From Phytophthora sp. 'mugwort' (lineage: Eukaryota; Oomycota; Peronosporomycetes; Peronosporales; Peronosporaceae), in the NCBI GenBank assembly GCA_033558025.1, contig JAUCEF010000004.1, positions 620,001 through 684,000 on the forward strand: 64,000 nucleotides of DNA, written 5' to 3'. Position 1 is the first letter of the stretch. Every line of letters starts with the position of its first letter. A program made the position numbers and the translations under genes. The notes below the pieces were generated by a model. That model was not told where the DNA came from, did no database searches, and saw only the letters and a program-made list of their open reading frames with translations. Shown one piece after another: positions 53,343 to 64,000 of this stretch.

Positions 53343-54016
53343 AACTCCTTGCAACCGTTCACGTTGGCGCGCTCGTCGTGCCGCTCGTGATCGGGGCGTG
53401 CTGTGCGTCGTCTTTGCTCTTTTGGACTTGCTCCCTCCCACTGCCTCGTTGCCGCTTTAGAAGACTAATGCATGCCCAAGCCACCTCACGGCAGTCGACC
53501 GTCTGTGCCGCAACGCTGTGCTGTAGGAATGGCCGGTCAAGCATCGTATACAAGCCGCTGAGTTCGCGCAGCGATCATCATCACACTCGGATCCGGGGTT
53601 GCCTGGTGGTGCGGCTCAACTTTCTCTGTGCGATCGCTTCTCCGTATCACTCGCCTGCGGCCAGTCCATCGCGGATGAGTTTACGTTATACTGTGCGGTC
53701 GCTGCAAAGTTCCCGTCGCTCGACTGCGGACTTCCTCCGAGCGCGTCAAATCTTTCTGCTGTAATCACGAATCGTCGCTATCGACTCTGCTAGCGCGTGT
53801 GCCGTCCTGGTCAGGCAATAGCCGAGCTGCAGACATTTGCAAGAGCGGGTGTGACCGGATAATGCAGGAGGTGATGCCGAGTGAATTGGGGTGTACGAGT
53901 ATGGCAAGGGTATGATAATGTTATTCGCAGCATCCGTAGCGCTGTTTCGTTTGTGGTTTGTGTGCGGAGTACGATTTTGTGGTATGAAAAATTGCGCGCT
54001 GCGTTCGGTTGTAAGA

Positions 54017-54088
54017 GCCCCTATAGCTCAGTGGTAGAGCACCCGCTTAGTAAGCGGAAGGTCGGTAGTTCAATCCTGCCTGGGGGCA
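54017..54088 (+). tRNA. tRNA-Thr(AGT), unit 27 (class C)
   Basis: tRNA identical to unit 1; class C flank. Confidence 0.96.
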
Positions 54089-54762
54089 AACTCCTTGCAA
54101 CCGTTCACGTTGGCGCGCTCGTCGTGCCGCTCGTGATCGGGGCGTGCTGTGCGTCGTCTTTGCTCTTTTGGACTTGCTCCCTCCCACTGCCTCGTTGCCG
54201 CTTTAGAAGACTAATGCATGCCCAAGCCACCTCACGGCAGTCGACCGTCTGTGCCGCAACGCTGTGCTGTAGGAATGGCCGGTCAAGCATCGTATACAAG
54301 CCGCTGAGTTCGCGCAGCGATCATCATCACACTCGGATCCGGGGTTGCCTGGTGGTGCGGCTCAACTTTCTCTGTGCGATCGCATCTCCGTATCACTCGC
54401 CTGCGGCCAGTCCATCGCGGATGAGTTTACGTTATACTGTGCGGTCGCTGCAAAGTTCCCGTCGCTCGACTGCGGACTTCCTACGAGCGCGTCAAATCTT
54501 TCTGCTGTAATCACGAATCGTCGCTATCGACTCTGCTAGCGCGTGTGCCGTCCTGGTCAGGCAATAGCCGAGCTGCAGACATTTGCAAGAGCGGGTGTGA
54601 CCGGATAATGCAGGAGGTGATGCCGAGTGAATTGGGGTGTACGAGTATGGCAAGGGTATGATAATGTTATTCGCAGCGTCCGTAGCGCTGTTTCGTTTGT
54701 GGTTTGTGTGCGGAGTAAGATTTTGTGGTGTGAAAAATTGCGCGCTGCGTTCGGTTGTAAGA

Positions 54763-54834
54763 GCCCCTATAGCTCAGTGGTAGAGCACCCGCTTAGTAAG
54801 CGGAAGGTCGGTAGTTCAATCCTGCCTGGGGGTA
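54763..54834 (+). tRNA. tRNA-Thr(AGT) with C72 to T, unit 28 (class D)
   Basis: G1-U72 acceptor variant as in unit 21. Confidence 0.95.
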
Positions 54835-55508
54835 AACTCCTTGCAACCGTTCACGTTGGCGCGCTCGTCGTGCCGCTCGTGATCGGGGCGTGCTGTGCGT
54901 CGTCTTTGCTCTTTTGGACTTGCTCCCTCCCACTGCCTCGTTGCCGCTTTAGAAGACTAATGCATGCCCAAGCCACCTCACGGCAGTCGACCGTCTGTGC
55001 CGCAACGCTGTGCTGTAGGAATGGCCGGTCAAGCATCGTATACAAGCCGCTGAGTTCGCGCAGCGATCATCATCACACTCGGATCCGGGGTTGCCTGGTG
55101 GTGCGGCTCAACTTTCTCTGTGCGATCGCATCTCCGTATCACTCGCCTGCGGCCAGTCCATCGCGGATGAGTTTACGTTATACTGTGCGGTCGCTGCAAA
55201 GTTCCCGTCGCTCGACTGCGGACTTCCTACGAGCGCGTCAAATCTTTCTGCTGTAATCACGAATCGTCGCTATCGACTCTGCTAGCGCGTGTGCCGTCCT
55301 GGTCAGGCAATAGCCGAGCTGCAGACATTTGCAAGAGCGGGTGTGACCGGATAATGCAGGAGGTGATGCCGAGTGAATTGGGGTGTACGAGTATGGCAAG
55401 GGTATGATAATGTTATTCGCAGCGTCCGTAGCGCTGTTTCGTTTGTGGTTTGTGTGCGGAGTAAGATTTTGTGGTGTGAAAAATTGCGCGCTGCGTTCGG
55501 TTGTAAGA

Positions 55509-55580
55509 GCCCCTATAGCTCAGTGGTAGAGCACCCGCTTAGTAAGCGGAAGGTCGGTAGTTCAATCCTGCCTGGGGGCA
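55509..55580 (+). tRNA. tRNA-Thr(AGT), unit 29 (class D')
   Basis: tRNA identical to unit 1; class D' flanks. Confidence 0.96.
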
Positions 55581-56254
55581 AACTCCTTGCAACCGTTCAC
55601 GTTGGCGCGCTCGTCGTGCCGCTCGTGATCGGGGCGTGCTGTGCGTCGTCTTTGCTCTTTTGGACTTGCTCCCTCCCACTGCCTCGTTGCCGCTTTAGAA
55701 GACTAATGCATGCCCAAGCCACCTCACGGCAGTCGACCGTCTGTGCCGCAACGCTGTGCTGTAGGAATGGCCGGTCAAGCATCGTATACAAGCCGCTGAG
55801 TTCGCGCAGCGATCATCATCACACTCGGATCCGGGGTTGCCTGGTGGTGCGGCTCAACTTTCTCTGTGCGATCGCATCTCCGTATCACTCGCCTGCGGCC
55901 AGTCCATCGCGGATGAGTTTACGTTATACTGTGCGGTCGCTGCAAAGTTCCCGTCGCTCGACTGCGGACTTCCTACGAGCGCGTCAAATCTTTCTGCTGT
56001 AATCACGAATCGTCGCTATCGACTCTGCTAGCGCGTGTGCCGTCCTGGTCAGGCAATAGCCGAGCTGCAGACATTTGCAAGAGCGGGTGTGACCGGATAA
56101 TGCAGGAGGTGATGCCGAGTGAATTGGGGTGTACGAGTATGGCAAGGGTATGATAATGTTATTCGCAGCATCCGTAGCGCTGTTTCGTTTGTGGTTTGTG
56201 TGCGGAGTAAGATTTTGTGGTGTGAAAAATTGCGCGCTGCGTTCGGTTGTAAGA

Positions 56255-56326
56255 GCCCCTATAGCTCAGTGGTAGAGCACCCGCTTAGTAAGCGGAAGGT
56301 CGGTAGTTCAATCCTGCCTGGGGGCA
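56255..56326 (+). tRNA. tRNA-Thr(AGT), unit 30 (class E)
   Basis: tRNA identical to unit 1; class E flanks. Confidence 0.96.
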
Positions 56327-57000
56327 AACTCCTTGCAACCGTTCACGTTGGCGCGCTCGTCGTGCCGCTCGTGATCGGGGCGTGCTGTGCGTCGTCTTTG
56401 CTCTTTTGGACTTGCTCCCTCCCACTGCCTCGTTGCCGCTTTAGAAGACTAATGCATGCCCAAGCCACCTCACGGCAGTCGACCGTCTGTGCCGCAACGC
56501 TGTGCTGTAGGAATGGCCGGTCAAGCATCGTATACAAGCCGCTGAGTTCGCGCAGCGATCATCATCACACTCGGATCCGGGGTTGCCTGGTGGTGCGGCT
56601 CAACTTTCTCTGTGCGATCGCATCTCCGTATCACTCGCCTGCGGCCAGTCCATCGCGGATGAGTTTACGTTATACTGTGCGGTCGCTGCAAAGTTCCCGT
56701 CGCTCGACTGCGGACTTCCTACGAGCGCGTCAAATCTTTCTGCTGTAATCACGAATCGTCGCTATCGACTCTGCTAGCGCGTGTGCCGTCCTGGTCAGGC
56801 AATAGCCGAGCTGCAGACATTTGCAAGAGCGGGTGTGACCGGATAATGCAGGAGGTGATGCCGAGTGAATTGGGGTGTACGAGTATGGCAAGGGTATGAT
56901 AATGTTATTCGCAGCATCCGTAGCGCTGTTTCGTTTGTGGTTTGTGTGCGGAGTAAGATTTTGTGGTGTGAAAAATTGCGCGCTGCGTTCGGTTGTAAGA

Positions 57001-57072
57001 GCCCCTATAGCTCAGTGGTAGAGCACCCGCTTAGTAAGCGGAAGGTCGGTAGTTCAATCCTGCCTGGGGGCA
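57001..57072 (+). tRNA. tRNA-Thr(AGT), unit 31 (class E)
   Basis: tRNA identical to unit 1; last unit of higher-order repeat copy 1. Confidence 0.96.
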
Positions 57073-57746
57073 AACTCCTTGCAACCGTTCACGTTGGCGC
57101 GCTCGTCGTGCCGCTCGTGATCGGGGCGTGCTGTGCGTCGTCTTTGCTCTTTTGGACTTGCTCCCTCCCACTGCCTCGTTGCCGCTTTAGAAGACTAATG
57201 CATGCCCAAGCCACCTCACGGCAGTCGACCGTCTGTGCCGCAACGCTGTGCTGTAGGAATGGCCGGTCAAGCATCGTATACAAGCCGCTGAGTTCGCGCA
57301 GCGATCATCATCACACTCGGATCCGGGGTTGCCTGGTGGTGCGGCTCAACTTTCTCTGTGCGATCGCATCTCCGTATCACTCGCCTGCGGCCAGTCCATC
57401 GCGGATGAGTTTACGTTATACTGTGCGGTCGCTGCAAAGTTCCCGTCGCTCGACTGCGGACTTCCTACGAGCGCGTCAAATCTTTCTGCTGTAATCACGA
57501 ATCGTCGCTATCGACTCTGCTAGCGCGTGTGCCGTCCTGGTCAGGCAATAGCCGAGCTGCAGACATTTGCAAGAGCGGGTGTGACCGGATAATGCAGGAG
57601 GTGATGCCGAGTGAATTGGGGTGTACGAGTATGGCAAGGGTATGATAATGTTATTCGCAGCGTCCGTAGCGCTGTTTCGTTTGTGGTTTGTGTGCGGAGT
57701 AAGATTTTGTGGTGTGAAAAATTGCGCGCTGCGTTCGGTTGTAAGA

Positions 57747-57818
57747 GCCCCTATAGCTCAGTGGTAGAGCACCCGCTTAGTAAGCGGAAGGTCGGTAGTT
57801 CAATCCTGCCTGGGGGCA
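57747..57818 (+). tRNA. tRNA-Thr(AGT), unit 32 (class B)
   Basis: tRNA identical to unit 1; first unit of higher-order repeat copy 2. Confidence 0.96.
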
Positions 57819-58492
57819 AACTCCTTGCAACCGTTCACGTTGGCGCGCTCGTCGTGCCGCTCGTGATCGGGGCGTGCTGTGCGTCGTCTTTGCTCTTTTG
57901 GACTTGCTCCCTCCCACTGCCTCGTTGCCGCTTTAGAAGACTAATGCATGCCCAAGCCACCTCACGGCAGTCGACCGTCTGTGCCGCAACGCTGTGCTGT
58001 AGGAATGGCCGGTCAAGCATCGTATACAAGCCGCTGAGTTCGCGCAGCGATCATCATCACACTCGGATCCGGGGTTGCCTGGTGGTGCGGCTCAACTTTC
58101 TCTGTGCGATCGCTTCTCCGTATCACTCGCCTGCGGCCAGTCCATCGCGGATGAGTTTACGTTATACTGTGCGGTCGCTGCAAAGTTCCCGTCGCTCGAC
58201 TGCGGACTTCCTCCGAGCGCGTCAAATCTTTCTGCTGTAATCACGAATCGTCGCTATCGACTCTGCTAGCGCGTGTGCCGTCCTGGTCAGGCAATAGCCG
58301 AGCTGCAGACATTTGCAAGAGCGGGTGTGACCGGATAATGCAGGAGGTGATGCCGAGTGAATTGGGGTGTACGAGTATGGCAAGGGTATGATAATGTTAT
58401 TCGCAGCATCCGTAGCGCTGTTTCGTTTGTGGTTTGTGTGCGGAGTACGATTTTGTGGTATGAAAAATTGCGCGCTGCGTTCGGTTGTAAGA

Positions 58493-58564
58493 GCCCCTAT
58501 AGCTCAGTGGTAGAGCACCCGCTTAGTAAGCGGAAGGTCGGTAGTTCAATCCTGCCTGGGGGCA
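58493..58564 (+). tRNA. tRNA-Thr(AGT), unit 33 (class C)
   Basis: tRNA identical to unit 1; class C flank. Confidence 0.96.
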
Positions 58565-59238
58565 AACTCCTTGCAACCGTTCACGTTGGCGCGCTCGTCG
58601 TGCCGCTCGTGATCGGGGCGTGCTGTGCGTCGTCTTTGCTCTTTTGGACTTGCTCCCTCCCACTGCCTCGTTGCCGCTTTAGAAGACTAATGCATGCCCA
58701 AGCCACCTCACGGCAGTCGACCGTCTGTGCCGCAACGCTGTGCTGTAGGAATGGCCGGTCAAGCATCGTATACAAGCCGCTGAGTTCGCGCAGCGATCAT
58801 CATCACACTCGGATCCGGGGTTGCCTGGTGGTGCGGCTCAACTTTCTCTGTGCGATCGCATCTCCGTATCACTCGCCTGCGGCCAGTCCATCGCGGATGA
58901 GTTTACGTTATACTGTGCGGTCGCTGCAAAGTTCCCGTCGCTCGACTGCGGACTTCCTACGAGCGCGTCAAATCTTTCTGCTGTAATCACGAATCGTCGC
59001 TATCGACTCTGCTAGCGCGTGTGCCGTCCTGGTCAGGCAATAGCCGAGCTGCAGACATTTGCAAGAGCGGGTGTGACCGGATAATGCAGGAGGTGATGCC
59101 GAGTGAATTGGGGTGTACGAGTATGGCAAGGGTATGATAATGTTATTCGCAGCGTCCGTAGCGCTGTTTCGTTTGTGGTTTGTGTGCGGAGTAAGATTTT
59201 GTGGTGTGAAAAATTGCGCGCTGCGTTCGGTTGTAAGA

Positions 59239-59310
59239 GCCCCTATAGCTCAGTGGTAGAGCACCCGCTTAGTAAGCGGAAGGTCGGTAGTTCAATCCTG
59301 CCTGGGGGTA
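59239..59310 (+). tRNA. tRNA-Thr(AGT) with C72 to T, unit 34 (class D)
   Basis: G1-U72 acceptor variant as in unit 21. Confidence 0.95.
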
Positions 59311-59984
59311 AACTCCTTGCAACCGTTCACGTTGGCGCGCTCGTCGTGCCGCTCGTGATCGGGGCGTGCTGTGCGTCGTCTTTGCTCTTTTGGACTTGCT
59401 CCCTCCCACTGCCTCGTTGCCGCTTTAGAAGACTAATGCATGCCCAAGCCACCTCACGGCAGTCGACCGTCTGTGCCGCAACGCTGTGCTGTAGGAATGG
59501 CCGGTCAAGCATCGTATACAAGCCGCTGAGTTCGCGCAGCGATCATCATCACACTCGGATCCGGGGTTGCCTGGTGGTGCGGCTCAACTTTCTCTGTGCG
59601 ATCGCATCTCCGTATCACTCGCCTGCGGCCAGTCCATCGCGGATGAGTTTACGTTATACTGTGCGGTCGCTGCAAAGTTCCCGTCGCTCGACTGCGGACT
59701 TCCTACGAGCGCGTCAAATCTTTCTGCTGTAATCACGAATCGTCGCTATCGACTCTGCTAGCGCGTGTGCCGTCCTGGTCAGGCAATAGCCGAGCTGCAG
59801 ACATTTGCAAGAGCGGGTGTGACCGGATAATGCAGGAGGTGATGCCGAGTGAATTGGGGTGTACGAGTATGGCAAGGGTATGATAATGTTATTCGCAGCG
59901 TCCGTAGCGCTGTTTCGTTTGTGGTTTGTGTGCGGAGTAAGATTTTGTGGTGTGAAAAATTGCGCGCTGCGTTCGGTTGTAAGA

Positions 59985-60056
59985 GCCCCTATAGCTCAGT
60001 GGTAGAGCACCCGCTTAGTAAGCGGAAGGTCGGTAGTTCAATCCTGCCTGGGGGCA
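59985..60056 (+). tRNA. tRNA-Thr(AGT), unit 35 (class B)
   Basis: tRNA identical to unit 1; class B flanks. Confidence 0.96.
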
Positions 60057-60730
60057 AACTCCTTGCAACCGTTCACGTTGGCGCGCTCGTCGTGCCGCTC
60101 GTGATCGGGGCGTGCTGTGCGTCGTCTTTGCTCTTTTGGACTTGCTCCCTCCCACTGCCTCGTTGCCGCTTTAGAAGACTAATGCATGCCCAAGCCACCT
60201 CACGGCAGTCGACCGTCTGTGCCGCAACGCTGTGCTGTAGGAATGGCCGGTCAAGCATCGTATACAAGCCGCTGAGTTCGCGCAGCGATCATCATCACAC
60301 TCGGATCCGGGGTTGCCTGGTGGTGCGGCTCAACTTTCTCTGTGCGATCGCTTCTCCGTATCACTCGCCTGCGGCCAGTCCATCGCGGATGAGTTTACGT
60401 TATACTGTGCGGTCGCTGCAAAGTTCCCGTCGCTCGACTGCGGACTTCCTCCGAGCGCGTCAAATCTTTCTGCTGTAATCACGAATCGTCGCTATCGACT
60501 CTGCTAGCGCGTGTGCCGTCCTGGTCAGGCAATAGCCGAGCTGCAGACATTTGCAAGAGCGGGTGTGACCGGATAATGCAGGAGGTGATGCCGAGTGAAT
60601 TGGGGTGTACGAGTATGGCAAGGGTATGATAATGTTATTCGCAGCATCCGTAGCGCTGTTTCGTTTGTGGTTTGTGTGCGGAGTACGATTTTGTGGTATG
60701 AAAAATTGCGCGCTGCGTTCGGTTGTAAGA

Positions 60731-60802
60731 GCCCCTATAGCTCAGTGGTAGAGCACCCGCTTAGTAAGCGGAAGGTCGGTAGTTCAATCCTGCCTGGGGG
60801 CA
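60731..60802 (+). tRNA. tRNA-Thr(AGT), unit 36 (class C)
   Basis: tRNA identical to unit 1; class C flank. Confidence 0.96.
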
Positions 60803-61476
60803 AACTCCTTGCAACCGTTCACGTTGGCGCGCTCGTCGTGCCGCTCGTGATCGGGGCGTGCTGTGCGTCGTCTTTGCTCTTTTGGACTTGCTCCCTCCCA
60901 CTGCCTCGTTGCCGCTTTAGAAGACTAATGCATGCCCAAGCCACCTCACGGCAGTCGACCGTCTGTGCCGCAACGCTGTGCTGTAGGAATGGCCGGTCAA
61001 GCATCGTATACAAGCCGCTGAGTTCGCGCAGCGATCATCATCACACTCGGATCCGGGGTTGCCTGGTGGTGCGGCTCAACTTTCTCTGTGCGATCGCATC
61101 TCCGTATCACTCGCCTGCGGCCAGTCCATCGCGGATGAGTTTACGTTATACTGTGCGGTCGCTGCAAAGTTCCCGTCGCTCGACTGCGGACTTCCTACGA
61201 GCGCGTCAAATCTTTCTGCTGTAATCACGAATCGTCGCTATCGACTCTGCTAGCGCGTGTGCCGTCCTGGTCAGGCAATAGCCGAGCTGCAGACATTTGC
61301 AAGAGCGGGTGTGACCGGATAATGCAGGAGGTGATGCCGAGTGAATTGGGGTGTACGAGTATGGCAAGGGTATGATAATGTTATTCGCAGCGTCCGTAGC
61401 GCTGTTTCGTTTGTGGTTTGTGTGCGGAGTAAGATTTTGTGGTGTGAAAAATTGCGCGCTGCGTTCGGTTGTAAGA

Positions 61477-61548
61477 GCCCCTATAGCTCAGTGGTAGAGC
61501 ACCCGCTTAGTAAGCGGAAGGTCGGTAGTTCAATCCTGCCTGGGGGTA
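61477..61548 (+). tRNA. tRNA-Thr(AGT) with C72 to T, unit 37 (class D)
   Basis: G1-U72 acceptor variant as in unit 21. Confidence 0.95.
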
Positions 61549-62222
61549 AACTCCTTGCAACCGTTCACGTTGGCGCGCTCGTCGTGCCGCTCGTGATCGG
61601 GGCGTGCTGTGCGTCGTCTTTGCTCTTTTGGACTTGCTCCCTCCCACTGCCTCGTTGCCGCTTTAGAAGACTAATGCATGCCCAAGCCACCTCACGGCAG
61701 TCGACCGTCTGTGCCGCAACGCTGTGCTGTAGGAATGGCCGGTCAAGCATCGTATACAAGCCGCTGAGTTCGCGCAGCGATCATCATCACACTCGGATCC
61801 GGGGTTGCCTGGTGGTGCGGCTCAACTTTCTCTGTGCGATCGCATCTCCGTATCACTCGCCTGCGGCCAGTCCATCGCGGATGAGTTTACGTTATACTGT
61901 GCGGTCGCTGCAAAGTTCCCGTCGCTCGACTGCGGACTTCCTACGAGCGCGTCAAATCTTTCTGCTGTAATCACGAATCGTCGCTATCGACTCTGCTAGC
62001 GCGTGTGCCGTCCTGGTCAGGCAATAGCCGAGCTGCAGACATTTGCAAGAGCGGGTGTGACCGGATAATGCAGGAGGTGATGCCGAGTGAATTGGGGTGT
62101 ACGAGTATGGCAAGGGTATGATAATGTTATTCGCAGCGTCCGTAGCGCTGTTTCGTTTGTGGTTTGTGTGCGGAGTAAGATTTTGTGGTGTGAAAAATTG
62201 CGCGCTGCGTTCGGTTGTAAGA

Positions 62223-62294
62223 GCCCCTATAGCTCAGTGGTAGAGCACCCGCTTAGTAAGCGGAAGGTCGGTAGTTCAATCCTGCCTGGGGGCA
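62223..62294 (+). tRNA. tRNA-Thr(AGT), unit 38 (class D')
   Basis: tRNA identical to unit 1; class D' flanks. Confidence 0.96.
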
Positions 62295-62968
62295 AACTCC
62301 TTGCAACCGTTCACGTTGGCGCGCTCGTCGTGCCGCTCGTGATCGGGGCGTGCTGTGCGTCGTCTTTGCTCTTTTGGACTTGCTCCCTCCCACTGCCTCG
62401 TTGCCGCTTTAGAAGACTAATGCATGCCCAAGCCACCTCACGGCAGTCGACCGTCTGTGCCGCAACGCTGTGCTGTAGGAATGGCCGGTCAAGCATCGTA
62501 TACAAGCCGCTGAGTTCGCGCAGCGATCATCATCACACTCGGATCCGGGGTTGCCTGGTGGTGCGGCTCAACTTTCTCTGTGCGATCGCATCTCCGTATC
62601 ACTCGCCTGCGGCCAGTCCATCGCGGATGAGTTTACGTTATACTGTGCGGTCGCTGCAAAGTTCCCGTCGCTCGACTGCGGACTTCCTACGAGCGCGTCA
62701 AATCTTTCTGCTGTAATCACGAATCGTCGCTATCGACTCTGCTAGCGCGTGTGCCGTCCTGGTCAGGCAATAGCCGAGCTGCAGACATTTGCAAGAGCGG
62801 GTGTGACCGGATAATGCAGGAGGTGATGCCGAGTGAATTGGGGTGTACGAGTATGGCAAGGGTATGATAATGTTATTCGCAGCATCCGTAGCGCTGTTTC
62901 GTTTGTGGTTTGTGTGCGGAGTAAGATTTTGTGGTGTGAAAAATTGCGCGCTGCGTTCGGTTGTAAGA

Positions 62969-63040
62969 GCCCCTATAGCTCAGTGGTAGAGCACCCGCTT
63001 AGTAAGCGGAAGGTCGGTAGTTCAATCCTGCCTGGGGGCA
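62969..63040 (+). tRNA. tRNA-Thr(AGT), unit 39 (class E)
   Basis: tRNA identical to unit 1; class E flanks. Confidence 0.96.
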
Positions 63041-63714
63041 AACTCCTTGCAACCGTTCACGTTGGCGCGCTCGTCGTGCCGCTCGTGATCGGGGCGTGCT
63101 GTGCGTCGTCTTTGCTCTTTTGGACTTGCTCCCTCCCACTGCCTCGTTGCCGCTTTAGAAGACTAATGCATGCCCAAGCCACCTCACGGCAGTCGACCGT
63201 CTGTGCCGCAACGCTGTGCTGTAGGAATGGCCGGTCAAGCATCGTATACAAGCCGCTGAGTTCGCGCAGCGATCATCATCACACTCGGATCCGGGGTTGC
63301 CTGGTGGTGCGGCTCAACTTTCTCTGTGCGATCGCATCTCCGTATCACTCGCCTGCGGCCAGTCCATCGCGGATGAGTTTACGTTATACTGTGCGGTCGC
63401 TGCAAAGTTCCCGTCGCTCGACTGCGGACTTCCTACGAGCGCGTCAAATCTTTCTGCTGTAATCACGAATCGTCGCTATCGACTCTGCTAGCGCGTGTGC
63501 CGTCCTGGTCAGGCAATAGCCGAGCTGCAGACATTTGCAAGAGCGGGTGTGACCGGATAATGCAGGAGGTGATGCCGAGTGAATTGGGGTGTACGAGTAT
63601 GGCAAGGGTATGATAATGTTATTCGCAGCATCCGTAGCGCTGTTTCGTTTGTGGTTTGTGTGCGGAGTAAGATTTTGTGGTGTGAAAAATTGCGCGCTGC
63701 GTTCGGTTGTAAGA

Positions 63715-63786
63715 GCCCCTATAGCTCAGTGGTAGAGCACCCGCTTAGTAAGCGGAAGGTCGGTAGTTCAATCCTGCCTGGGGGCA
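63715..63786 (+). tRNA. tRNA-Thr(AGT), unit 40 (class E, unit cut by window end)
   Basis: tRNA identical to unit 1; the two distal variable sites lie beyond the window. Confidence 0.95.
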
Positions 63787-64000
63787 AACTCCTTGCAACC
63801 GTTCACGTTGGCGCGCTCGTCGTGCCGCTCGTGATCGGGGCGTGCTGTGCGTCGTCTTTGCTCTTTTGGACTTGCTCCCTCCCACTGCCTCGTTGCCGCT
63901 TTAGAAGACTAATGCATGCCCAAGCCACCTCACGGCAGTCGACCGTCTGTGCCGCAACGCTGTGCTGTAGGAATGGCCGGTCAAGCATCGTATACAAGCC

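Larger units (their letters stand above)
50840..57553 (+). repeat. Nine-unit higher-order repeat, first copy
   Basis: Units 23-31 have class order B C D B C D D' E E. The same order is found in the next nine units. The block is 9 x 746 = 6,714 bases and contains two copies of a B-C-D trimer. Confidence 0.85.
34428..64000 (+). repeat. 746-bp tandem array, one tRNA-Thr(AGT) per unit (about 39.6 units visible)
   Basis: The unit starts at GAGCTGCAGACATTTGCAAG and repeats head-to-tail every 746 bases from 34428 past the window end, with no insertions or deletions seen. Each unit has 193 bases before the tRNA, the 72-base tRNA gene and 481 bases after it. Six variable sites were found at unit positions 109 (A/G), 149 (C/A), 161 (G/A), 264 (C/T, in the tRNA), 561 (A/T) and 660 (A/C). 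Classes: A = A C G C A A; B = G A G C T C; C = A C A C A A; D = G A G T A A; D' = G A G C A A; E = A A G C A A; F = A C G C T C. Order of units 1-40: A x11, B, C, D', D', E x4, F, D, D', then B C D B C D D' E E twice. The 209-codon open frame in each unit runs through the tRNA and starts with GTG, so it is not called as a gene. Confidence 0.97.
57554..64000 (+). repeat. Nine-unit higher-order repeat, second copy (cut by window end)
   Basis: Units 32-40 repeat the class order of units 23-31 at every variable site that can be seen; the last unit is cut after 479 bases, so its two distal sites are not visible. Confidence 0.83.

Noticed and set aside
34485..63462. Repeated 209-aa, 64-aa (+) and 64-aa (-) open frames in each array unit as genes
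   Set aside because: The 209-codon frame starts with GTG and contains the whole tRNA gene; the others have no motif, and they persist because the DNA unit is homogenised. They were not called as coding.
34428..64000. 5S rRNA, U6 or snoRNA genes in the 746-bp spacer
   Set aside because: No 5S internal control region, U6 core or paired C/D or H/ACA motifs were seen. The tRNA is the only recognisable RNA gene.
34428..64000. CRISPR array
   Set aside because: The repeat is 746 bp with no short repeat and variable spacer structure, and the window is eukaryotic.

Overview
The window looks like nuclear DNA of an oomycete, most likely Phytophthora or a close relative. The grounds are the gene set (SRP68, exosome MTR3, cytosolic eS7, mitochondrial mL41, an ING/PHD protein, mitochondrial lipoyl synthase), short GT-AG introns (mostly 63-76 nt), very short intergenic spaces, TCATTYY initiator-like motifs and decayed oomycete-style transposons. 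No species was identified by search; this is inferred from sequence content.

Layout. (1) 1-22.7 kb is gene-dense: a secreted berberine-bridge-like FAD oxidase, an F-BAR/PH protein, mL41, then a strictly alternating run of divergent and convergent genes: GBP-like GTPase (-), RMND1/DUF155 (+), divergent PlsC-like protein (-), small membrane protein (+), SRP68 (-), MTR3 (+), lipoyl synthase (-), small putative mitochondrial protein (+), eS7 (-), type II NADH dehydrogenase (+), ING/PHD protein (-), followed by a secreted kelch membrane protein with a lysine-rich tail (-). (2) 22.7-29 kb is gene-poor and decayed: a broken secreted lipoxygenase, a broken transposase-like gene and unassigned repeat sequence. 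(3) 29.05-30.57 kb holds a second type II NADH dehydrogenase, an inverted paralogue of the first with its intron at the same codon. (4) 31.7-34.4 kb holds a tRNA-headed SINE-like element and a truncated LINE reverse transcriptase. (5) 34,428 to the window end (29.6 kb, 46% of the window) is a head-to-tail array of a 746-bp unit, each unit carrying one tRNA-Thr(AGT) gene: 40 tRNA genes with no length change between units. Six variable sites define seven unit classes, and units 23-31 and 32-40 repeat the same nine-unit class order, a higher-order repeat of 6,714 bp.

The genes are mainly housekeeping and are not an operon. Mitochondrial functions are common (mL41, RMND1-like, lipoyl synthase, two alternative NADH dehydrogenases, perhaps the gene at 14,118). 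The standout system is the tRNA-Thr array: tandem, homogenised, with higher-order organisation, a recurring acceptor-stem variant and no close Pol III terminator.
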